Of a DNA stretch of 6,772 bases, positions 1 through 5,234 are shown piece by piece. The translations under genes were made by a program, and so were the position numbers. Numbering within the stretch: the first letter of the stretch is position 1; every line of letters begins with the position of its first letter. Below the pieces are notes generated by a model. The model was not told the origin of the DNA, did no database searches, and was given only the letters and a program-made list of their open reading frames with translations. The DNA comes from an uncultured Eubacteriaceae bacterium (GTDB taxonomy: Bacteria > Bacillota > Clostridia > Eubacteriales > Anaerofustaceae): NCBI GenBank assembly GCA_947058225.1, contig CAMSGF010000038.1, positions 1 through 6,772 on the forward strand, given 5' to 3'.

Positions 1-60
1 ATCGAGGCACTTCGCAAAATATATCTCCACTTTATCGAGTACACAGGGAGAAGTCTGTGT
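1..60. other. Junction-like segment at the pheS edge with a short inverted repeat
   Basis: Bases 1-45 encode, in the pheS frame, residues that do not match the strongly conserved sequence expected after LRTQTSP. Directly at the point of departure sits a perfect 6-bp inverted repeat, ACACAG (41-46) and CTGTGT (55-60), around an 8-base spacer. The right arm belongs to normal pheS sequence; the left arm starts the divergent tail. Short inverted repeats at a join are typical of strand-switch chimeras, but an element insertion or a real rearrangement would look the same in this little sequence. No known insertion-sequence end is recognised. Confidence 0.4.
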
Positions 61-564
61 CCTTAAGATAATATCGTCATTTATATAAAAAGTATCACTT
101 TTATCCCTTGAAGAATGGTCTTTTGGAGAATTAAGATTGTCAAAATTATTTTTAACAAACTCAATTTCAGGTCCTTCCGTAACACAAAAGCCAAGACTTT
201 CAAAAATAGAATAAAGCTCGTTTATAACCTGATAAATAGGATGTCTGTGCCCTTGCTCTATTTTTTTGCCGGGAAGTGTTATATCGATAGTTTCCTTTTT
301 TAACTTTTCCAAAAGTAAAAATTCTTCAAGTTCTTTTTTCTTTTCTTCTAAAACTTTTTCGATTTCTTCCCTTACTTCATTTGCAAGCTTTCCGACAATC
401 GGTCTTTCTTCCTTTGAAAGAGAACCCATACTCCTTAAAATTGACGTAAGCCTGCCCTTCTTTCCCAAAAACTCAACCCTTATCCCATCGAGTTCATCTT
501 GTTTTTTTACCTGGTTTAATTTTTCCAATGCCTCTTTTTTAATATCTTCTAACTTATCTTTCAC
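1..564 (-). CDS. pheS: Phenylalanyl-tRNA synthetase alpha chain, N-terminal part (cut by window edge, 3' end anomalous)
   Basis: Encodes the first 188 codons of PheS, the catalytic alpha subunit of the cytosolic alpha2-beta2 enzyme that charges tRNA-Phe. Residues ~1-90 form the charged N-terminal coiled-coil arm, including the family-typical stretches FLGKKGRLTSILR (32-44) and EERPIVGKLANEVR (52-65). The catalytic domain begins around HPIYQVINEL (108-117) and continues through TEGPEIE (129-135), DTFYI (157-161) and LRTQTSP (167-173); the QTS matches the phenylalanine-binding segment of the family. The start is a GTG at 562-564 with GGAGGG five bases or fewer upstream (569-574); the first in-frame ATG lies only at residue 46, inside the conserved domain. 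From residue 174 (bases 1-45) the frame stays open but the expected VQ(I/V)R(T/V)M segment is missing, so the gene may be broken or misjoined here. pheT would be expected beyond the left edge. No T-box leader is seen upstream. Confidence 0.9.
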   Translation of the reverse strand, partial: MKDKLEDIKKEALEKLNQVKKQDELDGIRVEFLGKKGRLTSILRSMGSLSKEERPIVGKLANEVREEIEKVLEEKKKELEEFLLLEKLKKETIDITLPGKKIEQGHRHPIYQVINELYSIFESLGFCVTEGPEIEFVKNNFDNLNSPKDHSSRDKSDTFYINDDIILRTQTSPCVLDKVEIYFAKCLD

Positions 565-629
565 TTTTCCCTCCAGCTCGTTGTTTATATAAAATTAATT
601 TAATATTTTAATTTACATATTTTCAAATA

Positions 630-658
630 AGTATACCACTATTTTAAATAAAAGTTAA
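630..658 (-). promoter_or_regulatory. Candidate sigma-A promoter of pheS (extended -10)
   Basis: On the minus strand TTAACT (653-658) is followed after 17 bases by TATACT (630-635), with TGG just before the -10, giving an extended -10 element. It would leave a leader of about 60 nt. A second, weaker candidate lies nearer the gene: TTGAAA (621-626), 17 bases, TTAAAT (598-603). The 148-bp gap to the malic enzyme stop holds no T-box consensus and no convincing GC-containing terminator hairpin, so read-through from the malic enzyme gene is possible. Confidence 0.45.
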
Positions 659-712
659 GAATATTCACCGTTTATAATACATTTTACCTTTATTTATATA
701 TACTAAAACACA

Positions 713-1888
713 CTAAATATTAAAACCACATTCGGCTTCACTTTTCCCTATATCGTAGACAGCTTTTGCAACTTTGTCTGAAACGTTTCTGTCAAGTGCT
801 AAGGGAAGTATGTTATCTTCACTTAAATCACTTTCCAAAACACAAGAAGCAATAGCCTTTGCGGCAGCGACTTTCATCTCCTCCGTAATCTGTTTTACCC
901 CTGCCTCCAGCGCACCTTTGAAAATTCCGGGAAATGCAAGAACATTGTTCACCTGATTATCAAAATCACTCCTGCCCGTTCCAACTATCTTAGCCCCTCC
1001 CCTTTTAGCCTCATCGGGCATAATTTCAGGAGTCGGGTTTGCCATAGCAAAAACAATCGCATCATCATTCATTCTCTCTATCATCTTATAATCGACGATA
1101 TTTCCCTTTGACACCCCGATAAACACGTCACTTCCTTTTAAAGCATCTTCCAGTTTCCCCTCTTCTCCGTTTGGATTCGTAAATTTAAGGAGTTCATTTT
1201 GCACGATATTATTGTTTTCATCTTCCTTTATAATTCCATCTATCCCGCATACTACTATATTTTTCACATTAAAATTATAAAGCATCTTTGAAATAGCATA
1301 ACCAGCCGAACCATCCCCGTTTACTACAACCTTAATATTCTCAAATTTCTTTCCAACTATCTTTAATGCATTGATAATTCCTGCGAGGACAACAACAGCC
1401 GTTCCATGTTGGTCGTCATGAAACACAGGAATATCAAGACATTCTTTAAGTGCATTTTCTATTTCAACACACCTTGGAGCTGAAATATCCTCAAGATTAA
1501 TCGCACCAAACACAGGAGCTATAAGCTTTATGGTTTCTATAATCTTTTTTGTATCATTCGTATCGATACAAATGGGGAAAGCATTTACTCCCGCAAACTC
1601 TTTAAATAATACAGCCTTTCCTTCCATAACGGGAATAGCTGCCTTTGCTCCGATATTTCCAAGCCCAAGCACAGCACTTCCGTCACTTATAACCGCCACA
1701 GTATTTTTCTTTATAGTATATTTATAAACATCTTCCTCATTTTTATATATCTCCTCACATGGCTTTGCAACTCCCGGTGAATAAAGAAGTGATAAGTCTT
1801 CTTTTGTAGTAATGCTTCTTTTTGAATTTACTTCAAGTTTTCCATTTAACTGATTATGTAATGCCAACGATTTTTCTTTAATATCCAT
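713..1888 (-). CDS. Malic enzyme, small bacterial type (malate to pyruvate + CO2)
   Basis: A 391-residue cytosolic enzyme for oxidative decarboxylation of malate to pyruvate with reduction of NAD(P). It is full length for the short bacterial (YtsJ-like, ~390-410 aa) form and lacks the phosphotransacetylase-like tail of long MaeB. Visible motifs: YSPGVA (36-41, catalytic Tyr36); SDGSAVLGLGNIG (68-80); MEGKAVLFK (88-96, catalytic Lys91); NLEDISAP (131-138) and HDDQHGTA (157-164), which supply metal-binding acidic residues; Rossmann loop GDGSAG (191-196); ANPTPEIMP (283-291); and FDNQVNNVLAFPG (309-321). Most relatives have GAGAAG at the Rossmann loop, so this is a small variation that still fits GxGxxG. 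Cofactor preference between NAD and NADP cannot be read safely. The ATG at 1886-1888 has AGGAG (1895-1899) seven bases upstream and a strong promoter. It is divergent from the plus-strand gene at 2072. The symbol is left blank because several are used for this family. Confidence 0.94.
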   Translation of the reverse strand: MDIKEKSLALHNQLNGKLEVNSKRSITTKEDLSLLYSPGVAKPCEEIYKNEEDVYKYTIKKNTVAVISDGSAVLGLGNIGAKAAIPVMEGKAVLFKEFAGVNAFPICIDTNDTKKIIETIKLIAPVFGAINLEDISAPRCVEIENALKECLDIPVFHDDQHGTAVVVLAGIINALKIVGKKFENIKVVVNGDGSAGYAISKMLYNFNVKNIVVCGIDGIIKEDENNNIVQNELLKFTNPNGEEGKLEDALKGSDVFIGVSKGNIVDYKMIERMNDDAIVFAMANPTPEIMPDEAKRGGAKIVGTGRSDFDNQVNNVLAFPGIFKGALEAGVKQITEEMKVAAAKAIASCVLESDLSEDNILPLALDRNVSDKVAKAVYDIGKSEAECGFNI

Positions 1889-1913
1889 TTTATTCTCCTA
1901 ATTTGTGCTAAAA

Positions 1914-1942
1914 ATTATAGCATAATTTTAACTTCTTTTCAA
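1914..1942 (-). promoter_or_regulatory. Strong sigma-A promoter of the malic enzyme gene
   Basis: On the minus strand TTGAAA (1937-1942), a 17-base spacer and a perfect TATAAT (1914-1919). Transcription would begin near 1907, leaving only about 20 nt of leader containing the AGGAG site (1895-1899). There is no room for a riboswitch or leader peptide, so any control would act at the DNA level. The rest of the divergent gap (1943-2060) is nearly all A/T, and no clear plus-strand promoter was found in it. Confidence 0.8.
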
Positions 1943-2071
1943 TAATTAGTAATAATACAAAGATAATAAATAAAATATTTAAAGATATTAAATTTTAAAT
2001 ACACTTTTTATCATATTTATATAACTAGTACATATATATAAAATATATTTACACACAACCGGAGGAGTATT

Positions 2072-2488
2072 ATGGATAGAAAGAGAACAATACTTATAAT
2101 TTCTTTTGTAGCTTTGATTATACTCGGTATTGGTATAATCGCTTTTAAAGACAAAATTAAAGGAAATGATGAAGTAAATATAAACGGAGAATACAAGCTC
2201 ATAAAAGTAGTTATGGACGGACACGACGTAGACTATTCAGACTTAAATTTTTATTACACCTTTGATGAAGATAACAAAGGCAATATATATTTTGACGATG
2301 TAAACTCAAAATTTACATATGAAGTTTCAAACGAAAACGGTAAAAACATATTAAAGCTTGAACAATCAGATAAAGATATGGTGACATACTCCATAGAATC
2401 TGATGCAAATAATCTTATAATTTCAAATGACAATCTCGGAGAACTTCATCTTATAAAAGCAGAAGTTCCACAGACTATGAAAAAATAA
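2072..2488 (+). CDS. Small membrane-anchored protein of unknown function
   Basis: A 138-residue protein that I do not recognise as a named family. The N-terminus is MDRKR followed by one hydrophobic helix (about residues 7-25), then a polar, acidic domain of ~110 residues. The positive-inside rule predicts the domain lies outside the membrane. There is no cysteine at the end of the helix, so it is not a lipoprotein; a cleaved signal peptide is possible but no good cleavage site stands out. The outer domain alternates short hydrophobic stretches with turns (INGEYKLIKVVMDG 37-50, NFYYTFDEDNKGNIYF 59-74, KFTYEVSN 80-87, NLIISND 114-120). This suggests an all-beta fold like the lipocalin-like or META-like small extracellular proteins common in Clostridia; that is inference from pattern only. 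The start is firm: GGAGGAG (2061-2067) four bases before the ATG. It is the only plus-strand gene here and is closed by its own terminator. Confidence 0.82.
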   Translation: MDRKRTILIISFVALIILGIGIIAFKDKIKGNDEVNINGEYKLIKVVMDGHDVDYSDLNFYYTFDEDNKGNIYFDDVNSKFTYEVSNENGKNILKLEQSDKDMVTYSIESDANNLIISNDNLGELHLIKAEVPQTMKK

Positions 2489-2512
2489 AAGGAAGAAAAT
2501 TCTTCCTTTTTT
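2487..2512 (+). terminator. Rho-independent terminator of the 2072-2488 gene
   Basis: AAAAGGAAGA (2487-2496) pairs perfectly with TCTTCCTTTT (2501-2510) around the loop AAAT, and the T run continues to 2512. The hairpin begins inside the TAA stop codon (2486-2488). The A-run/T-run flanks let it work in either direction, so it may also stop stray transcripts from the zapA side. The stretch from here to 2680 shows no gene, only very AT-rich sequence. Confidence 0.85.
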
Positions 2513-2680
2513 AATGCACTATTAATAGTTTATATAAAATGCAAACTAATTTTTTCCCCTCTTTGCTTTGTTTATGCAACAATATTTTTAATAAAAAAAT
2601 ATTTAAGTTACATTGAAAACTAAACTACATCTATTTGAATTAAAAAATAAAAAAGAAATAAAATAAATATTATTAATATA

Positions 2681-2707
2681 AAAAAGAAAACATTTTGCTT
2701 TCTTTTT
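2681..2707 (-). terminator. Terminator of zapA
   Basis: Read on the minus strand, an 11-bp stem (2697-2707 with 2681-2691) closes a 5-base loop (2692-2696). The only non-Watson-Crick position is a G·U pair in the minus-strand RNA, which would be a C/A mismatch on the plus strand, so the hairpin is built for the minus transcript. The 3' arm ends in five U. It overlaps the zapA stop codon (2706-2708). Confidence 0.7.
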
Positions 2708-3248
2708 AATCTTCGTTCGTATAATCTAATATATTCTTTCTCGCCTTTACAAGTTCAATTTGATTTTCCAACAGTTTATTTTGAAGTTCATTTATTGAAT
2801 GTCTGTTATGCTCGATTTCACTTCGCATTGAGGTAAACTTTTCCTTGTATTCTTCCAACAAGTCCTTTAATTCCTCGTTTTCGATTTCCATTCTCTCATA
2901 TTTTATCTGCATACTCATTCTTTTGGCTTCATTTGCTTCCGCCTCTTCAAGTGCATGCATAAGGTTTTCCTTATATTCACTTAAGATTTCATACTCTTCC
3001 TTATTTTGTCTTAAAACTTCAATCTCATCTTTTAAATTAAACAGTTCCTCGCATATATTTAAACAGGCTAAAACAGCCGCCGTATAAGAATTGATATAAG
3101 TGTTCTTTCTCTTTACTTCACTTACCAATTCATCTACAAATTTAGCGACTTTTTCGGATCTTTCATTGTCCTTGTCAGTGGAAACAATCGTATAATTTGC
3201 ACCAAGAACCTTAACATTAACTTTTCTTTTCTCTTTATTATCCCTCAT
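2706..3248 (-). CDS. zapA: Cell division protein ZapA, long coiled-coil form
   Basis: ZapA binds FtsZ in the cytoplasm and bundles protofilaments at the division ring. Residues ~9-75 carry the family pattern: VNVKVLGANYTIV (10-22), EKVAKFVDELVSEV (32-45), then SYTAAVLACLNICEEL (54-69). Residues ~70-172 form a long charged heptad-rich coiled coil, making the protein (180 aa) about twice the length of the ~85-100 aa enterobacterial or Bacillus proteins; extended versions are common in Clostridia. Start choice: the frame has two nearby ATGs. The upstream one (3252-3254) has its AGG only one base away, too close to work. The one at 3246-3248 has the same AGG (3256-3258) at seven bases, so I place the start there; the upstream choice would add Met-Ala. 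It has its own promoter and terminator and stands alone. In many Firmicutes zapA lies beside pheST; here the malic enzyme and a plus-strand gene separate it from pheS. Confidence 0.86.
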   Translation of the reverse strand: MRDNKEKRKVNVKVLGANYTIVSTDKDNERSEKVAKFVDELVSEVKRKNTYINSYTAAVLACLNICEELFNLKDEIEVLRQNKEEYEILSEYKENLMHALEEAEANEAKRMSMQIKYERMEIENEELKDLLEEYKEKFTSMRSEIEHNRHSINELQNKLLENQIELVKARKNILDYTNED

Positions 3249-3277
3249 AGCCATACCTGCACTGTTATTTATAATTT

Positions 3278-3307
3278 ATGATAACACACAATATGACAAA
3301 TAATCAA
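3278..3307 (-). promoter_or_regulatory. Candidate zapA promoter (extended -10)
   Basis: On the minus strand TTGATT (3302-3307), an 18-base spacer, then TATCAT (3278-3283) preceded by TGT, which fits an extended -10 (TGnTATnnT-like). Transcription would begin near 3271, about 23 nt before the chosen ATG. It is the best match in this AT-rich gap, but such gaps throw up chance matches. Confidence 0.5.
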
Positions 3308-3454
3308 TAAAATTTTTACATATGTTCAATTTTTCCAAAAAAATAACATAAAAATAATATAATTAAATCTTTTCTTACACAATATTTTAATTTATAAAAA
3401 TCATTCTAAATAAAACCTGATTTAATTTAATAAAAAATAAAGAAATAAACTATA

Positions 3455-3478
3455 TAAAAAATTAAAAATAATTTTTAA
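3455..3478 (-). terminator. Weak AT-only terminator candidate after the 89-residue gene
   Basis: On the minus strand TTAAAAA (3472-3478) and TTTTTAA (3462-3468) form a 7-bp hairpin around a 3-base loop, followed by six T. It lies 22 bases past the stop codon. The stem has no G:C pair, so termination would be weak. The rest of 3308-3454 is A/T-rich with no gene seen. Confidence 0.3.
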
Positions 3479-3500
3479 CCCAAATATTTATATTTTAATA

Positions 3501-3770
3501 TTATCTTATTCTTGTTTTTGTTTTCTCTTTTATCTTATTTTCTTCCTCATGAAAGCTAAAACTGCTTCTTCTAAATGAGTTTATGCTCATCTTTTTCATA
3601 TTAAAATTTTCATTTTCATTGTTTTTATATGTATAAGGATATATCTCATTTTCATCAATCATTTTCTTTCCGTCAATTATTTTAATTGCTTCAAACATCA
3701 ATTGTTCCACTTTATAAACAGATATATTATTTTGATGTGCATATTCTTCAACAGTAATCATTTTTCCCAT
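3501..3770 (-). CDS. Small protein of unknown function, possible helix-turn-helix N-terminus
   Basis: An 89-residue protein without a family I can name. Residues 5-47 read like a compact winged-helix or excisionase/MerR-type DNA-binding unit: a first helix (VEEYAHQNN, 7-15), the turn-and-second-helix pattern NISVYKVEQLMFEAIK (15-30), then a likely beta hairpin (IIDGKKMIDENEIYPY, 31-46). The rest is low-complexity and polar: Asn/Glu-rich at 50-57, Ser/Arg/Phe-rich at 62-73, and a basic tail KIKEKTKTRIR (79-89), which could be a flexible nucleic-acid-binding tail. The ATG at 3768-3770 has AAAGGAG (3780-3786) nine bases upstream, and a good promoter lies just beyond. It stands alone between zapA and the arg operon terminator, in the same direction as both. 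The DNA-binding idea is inference from helix pattern only; a structural or adaptor role is equally open. Confidence 0.72.
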   Translation of the reverse strand: MGKMITVEEYAHQNNISVYKVEQLMFEAIKIIDGKKMIDENEIYPYTYKNNENENFNMKKMSINSFRRSSFSFHEEENKIKEKTKTRIR

Positions 3771-3810
3771 TATTTATTTCTCCTTTAATTTTTTAATTTA
3801 TATTTTATAA

Positions 3811-3839
3811 AGTATATAATTAATCCGTACCTTTTTCAA
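3811..3839 (-). promoter_or_regulatory. Sigma-A promoter of the 89-residue gene
   Basis: On the minus strand TTGAAA (3834-3839), exactly 17 bases, then TATACT (3811-3816). Transcription would begin near 3804, giving a leader of ~34 nt with the AAAGGAG site (3780-3786). The -35 lies inside one of two copies of a short repeated sequence (see the repeat entry). Confidence 0.65.
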
Positions 3840-3921
3840 TAATTTTAATAAAAATAAATTATTATTTAAAATCATATATGCTATTATAGTTTCCCAACCT
3901 TTTCAATAGATTTCATATATG
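3829..3921. repeat. Cluster of short repeats upstream of the 89-residue gene
   Basis: Two pairs of short repeats occur in about 93 bases. The first is ACCTTTTTCAATA (3829-3841) and ACCTTTTCAATA (3897-3908), identical but for one T. The second is TCATATATG at 3872-3880 and 3913-3921, 41 bases apart, or close to four DNA turns; its core CATATATG is itself palindromic. The first pair overlaps the -35 of the promoter at 3811-3839. This could be an operator arrangement, or chance in AT-rich DNA. The gap from 3771 to 4029 holds no gene. Confidence 0.35.
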
Positions 3922-3940
3922 AACAAATAGCTTTCAAATA

Positions 3941-3973
3941 AATAAACTGCTGTTACAATAACAACAGTTTATT
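3941..3973 (-). terminator. Terminator of the argJBD operon
   Basis: A 14-bp stem (3941-3954 with 3960-3973) closes a 5-base loop. The single imperfect position is a G·U wobble when read as minus-strand RNA but a C/A mismatch as plus-strand RNA, so the structure serves the minus transcript coming from argD, whose stop lies ~57 bases upstream. The 3' arm ends UUUAUU and is followed by U-rich sequence rather than a clean U run, so efficiency is uncertain. Confidence 0.65.
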
Positions 3974-4029
3974 CTTAATTTATCTTATAAAATGTTATAA
4001 AAATACTTTTCTTTTATAATAACAATATA

Positions 4030-5205
4030 CTATTTTAAATTTTTTATATGTTTTTCTAAAATCTCAATACACTTATCAATATCATCTTTTTCTATTATAA
4101 GAGGAGGAACAAATCTTATTATATTGGTGCCTGAATTTAATAGTAAAAGTCCGTCATCAAATGCCCCTGATATTATATCTGACACAGGTCTGTCAAATTC
4201 CATTCCAAGCATAAGACCTACACCTCTTACATCTAAAATCAAATCGTACTTTTCTTTTAATTTTTCAAGTTGACCTTTTAAATATTCTCCCTGCTCTCTC
4301 ACATTCTCAAGCAGACTTTCCACTTTATCTATGACGTATCCTGCCGCAGCAGAACAAATCGCATTCCCACCAAACGTAGATGCATGGTTTCCGGGTTCAA
4401 ACGCCCTTGCCTTTTCTTCTCTTGCTAAAATAGCCCCCATAGGAAGCCCACCAGCTATACCTTTTGCCATACACAAGACATCTGGAACCACATCAAAATA
4501 TTCATACGCAAACATATTTCCCGTCCTACCCATACCACACTGCACCTCATCAAATATCAAAACTATATCGAGTTCATCACAAAGTTCTCTTACCTTTTTT
4601 AAATATTTTTTATCGGCAGGTCTGATACCGCCTTCTCCCTGAATCGGCTCAATCATTATCCCACAGCAGTTATCCAAAGCCTCTTTTTTAAGCACGTCAA
4701 AATCATTAAAATCAATATGCACCACATCCGGAAGAATCGGACCTAAATGTTTTTGATATTTTAGCTGTCCCGTAGCCGTAACCGCTCCAAAGGTTCTTCC
4801 ATGAAAGGAATTATTCATTGCGATTATCTTAGTTTCTTTATTTCTAAATTTATCCGCATACATTCTCGCAAGCTTCATCGCACCTTCTGTCGCCTCAGCC
4901 CCGCTGTTACAAAAAAATGCCCTGTCCAAATCAGATTTTTCCACAAGTTTTTTTGAGAGTTCAACGTTAGGCCTTGTGTAATACAAATTCGATACGTGCA
5001 TAAGTTTTTCAGCTTGTTTTGCAATTATCTCTTTTAATCCCTCATCGTTATATCCAAGAGAGTTGACAGCTATTCCTCCTACAAAATCGAGGTATTCTTT
5101 CCCATTTTCATCGTATAAATATACCCCATCCCCTTTTTCAAACACTACCGGGATTCTGTTATATGTATTCATCAAATATTTTTTCCCATCATCTATTATA
5201 CTCAT
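4030..5205 (-). CDS. argD: Acetylornithine aminotransferase
   Basis: A PLP-dependent class III aminotransferase (391 aa, normal length) that converts N-acetylglutamate 5-semialdehyde plus glutamate to N2-acetylornithine and 2-oxoglutarate in the cytoplasm. Motifs in order: NSGAEATEGAMKLAR (100-114, cofactor phosphate binding), NNSFHGRTFGA (131-141), EPIQGEGG (186-193), FDEVQCGMGRTG (218-229; Asp219 contacts the PLP ring nitrogen), MAKGIAGGLPMGA (246-258; Lys248 is the Schiff-base lysine), STFGGN (276-281), and IIRFVPPL (362-369; Arg364 for substrate carboxylate binding). The start ATG at 5203-5205 has an AGGAG site just upstream, in the 29-bp gap after argB. It is the last gene of the operon before the 3941-3973 hairpin. 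Class III aminotransferases overlap in substrate, so ornithine or succinylornithine activity cannot be excluded by sequence, but operon context strongly supports ArgD. Confidence 0.95.
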   Translation of the reverse strand: MSIIDDGKKYLMNTYNRIPVVFEKGDGVYLYDENGKEYLDFVGGIAVNSLGYNDEGLKEIIAKQAEKLMHVSNLYYTRPNVELSKKLVEKSDLDRAFFCNSGAEATEGAMKLARMYADKFRNKETKIIAMNNSFHGRTFGAVTATGQLKYQKHLGPILPDVVHIDFNDFDVLKKEALDNCCGIMIEPIQGEGGIRPADKKYLKKVRELCDELDIVLIFDEVQCGMGRTGNMFAYEYFDVVPDVLCMAKGIAGGLPMGAILAREEKARAFEPGNHASTFGGNAICSAAAGYVIDKVESLLENVREQGEYLKGQLEKLKEKYDLILDVRGVGLMLGMEFDRPVSDIISGAFDDGLLLLNSGTNIIRFVPPLIIEKDDIDKCIEILEKHIKNLK

Positions 5206-5234
5206 TTTTTTCTCCTGTAATTTCTTTTTACTTC

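Noticed and set aside
266..592. Open frame of 108 codons on the plus strand, rich in Ser and Phe
   Set aside because: It lies antisense to the well-supported pheS start region; its Ser/Phe-rich make-up is what Glu/Lys-rich coding gives when read backwards, and it has no ribosome binding site.
2015..2049. TATAAC/TATAAA-like boxes as a plus-strand promoter for the 138-residue gene
   Set aside because: No acceptable -35 lies 16-18 bases upstream of any of them, so no promoter was called although one must exist.
2072..2150. N-terminus of the 138-residue protein as a lipoprotein signal
   Set aside because: There is no cysteine in or after the hydrophobic stretch, so no lipobox.
1988..2224. Minus-strand open frames across 1988-2224
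   Set aside because: They overlap the start of the plus-strand 138-residue gene, which has a strong ribosome binding site, and give low-complexity Tyr/Ile/Ser-rich sequence with no family features.
2581..2603. A 9-bp hairpin made only of A and T
   Set aside because: No U run follows on either strand and no gene ends into it; such hairpins are expected by chance in this AT-rich gap.
3883..3906. A perfect minus-strand TATAAT (3883-3888) with TTGAAA (3901-3906) upstream, as a second promoter for the 89-residue gene
   Set aside because: The spacer is only 12 bases, too short for a sigma-A promoter; the element pair at 3811-3839 is correctly spaced.
4331..4642. Plus-strand open frame of 103 codons inside argD
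   Set aside because: Antisense shadow of clearly conserved argD motifs; no start signal.
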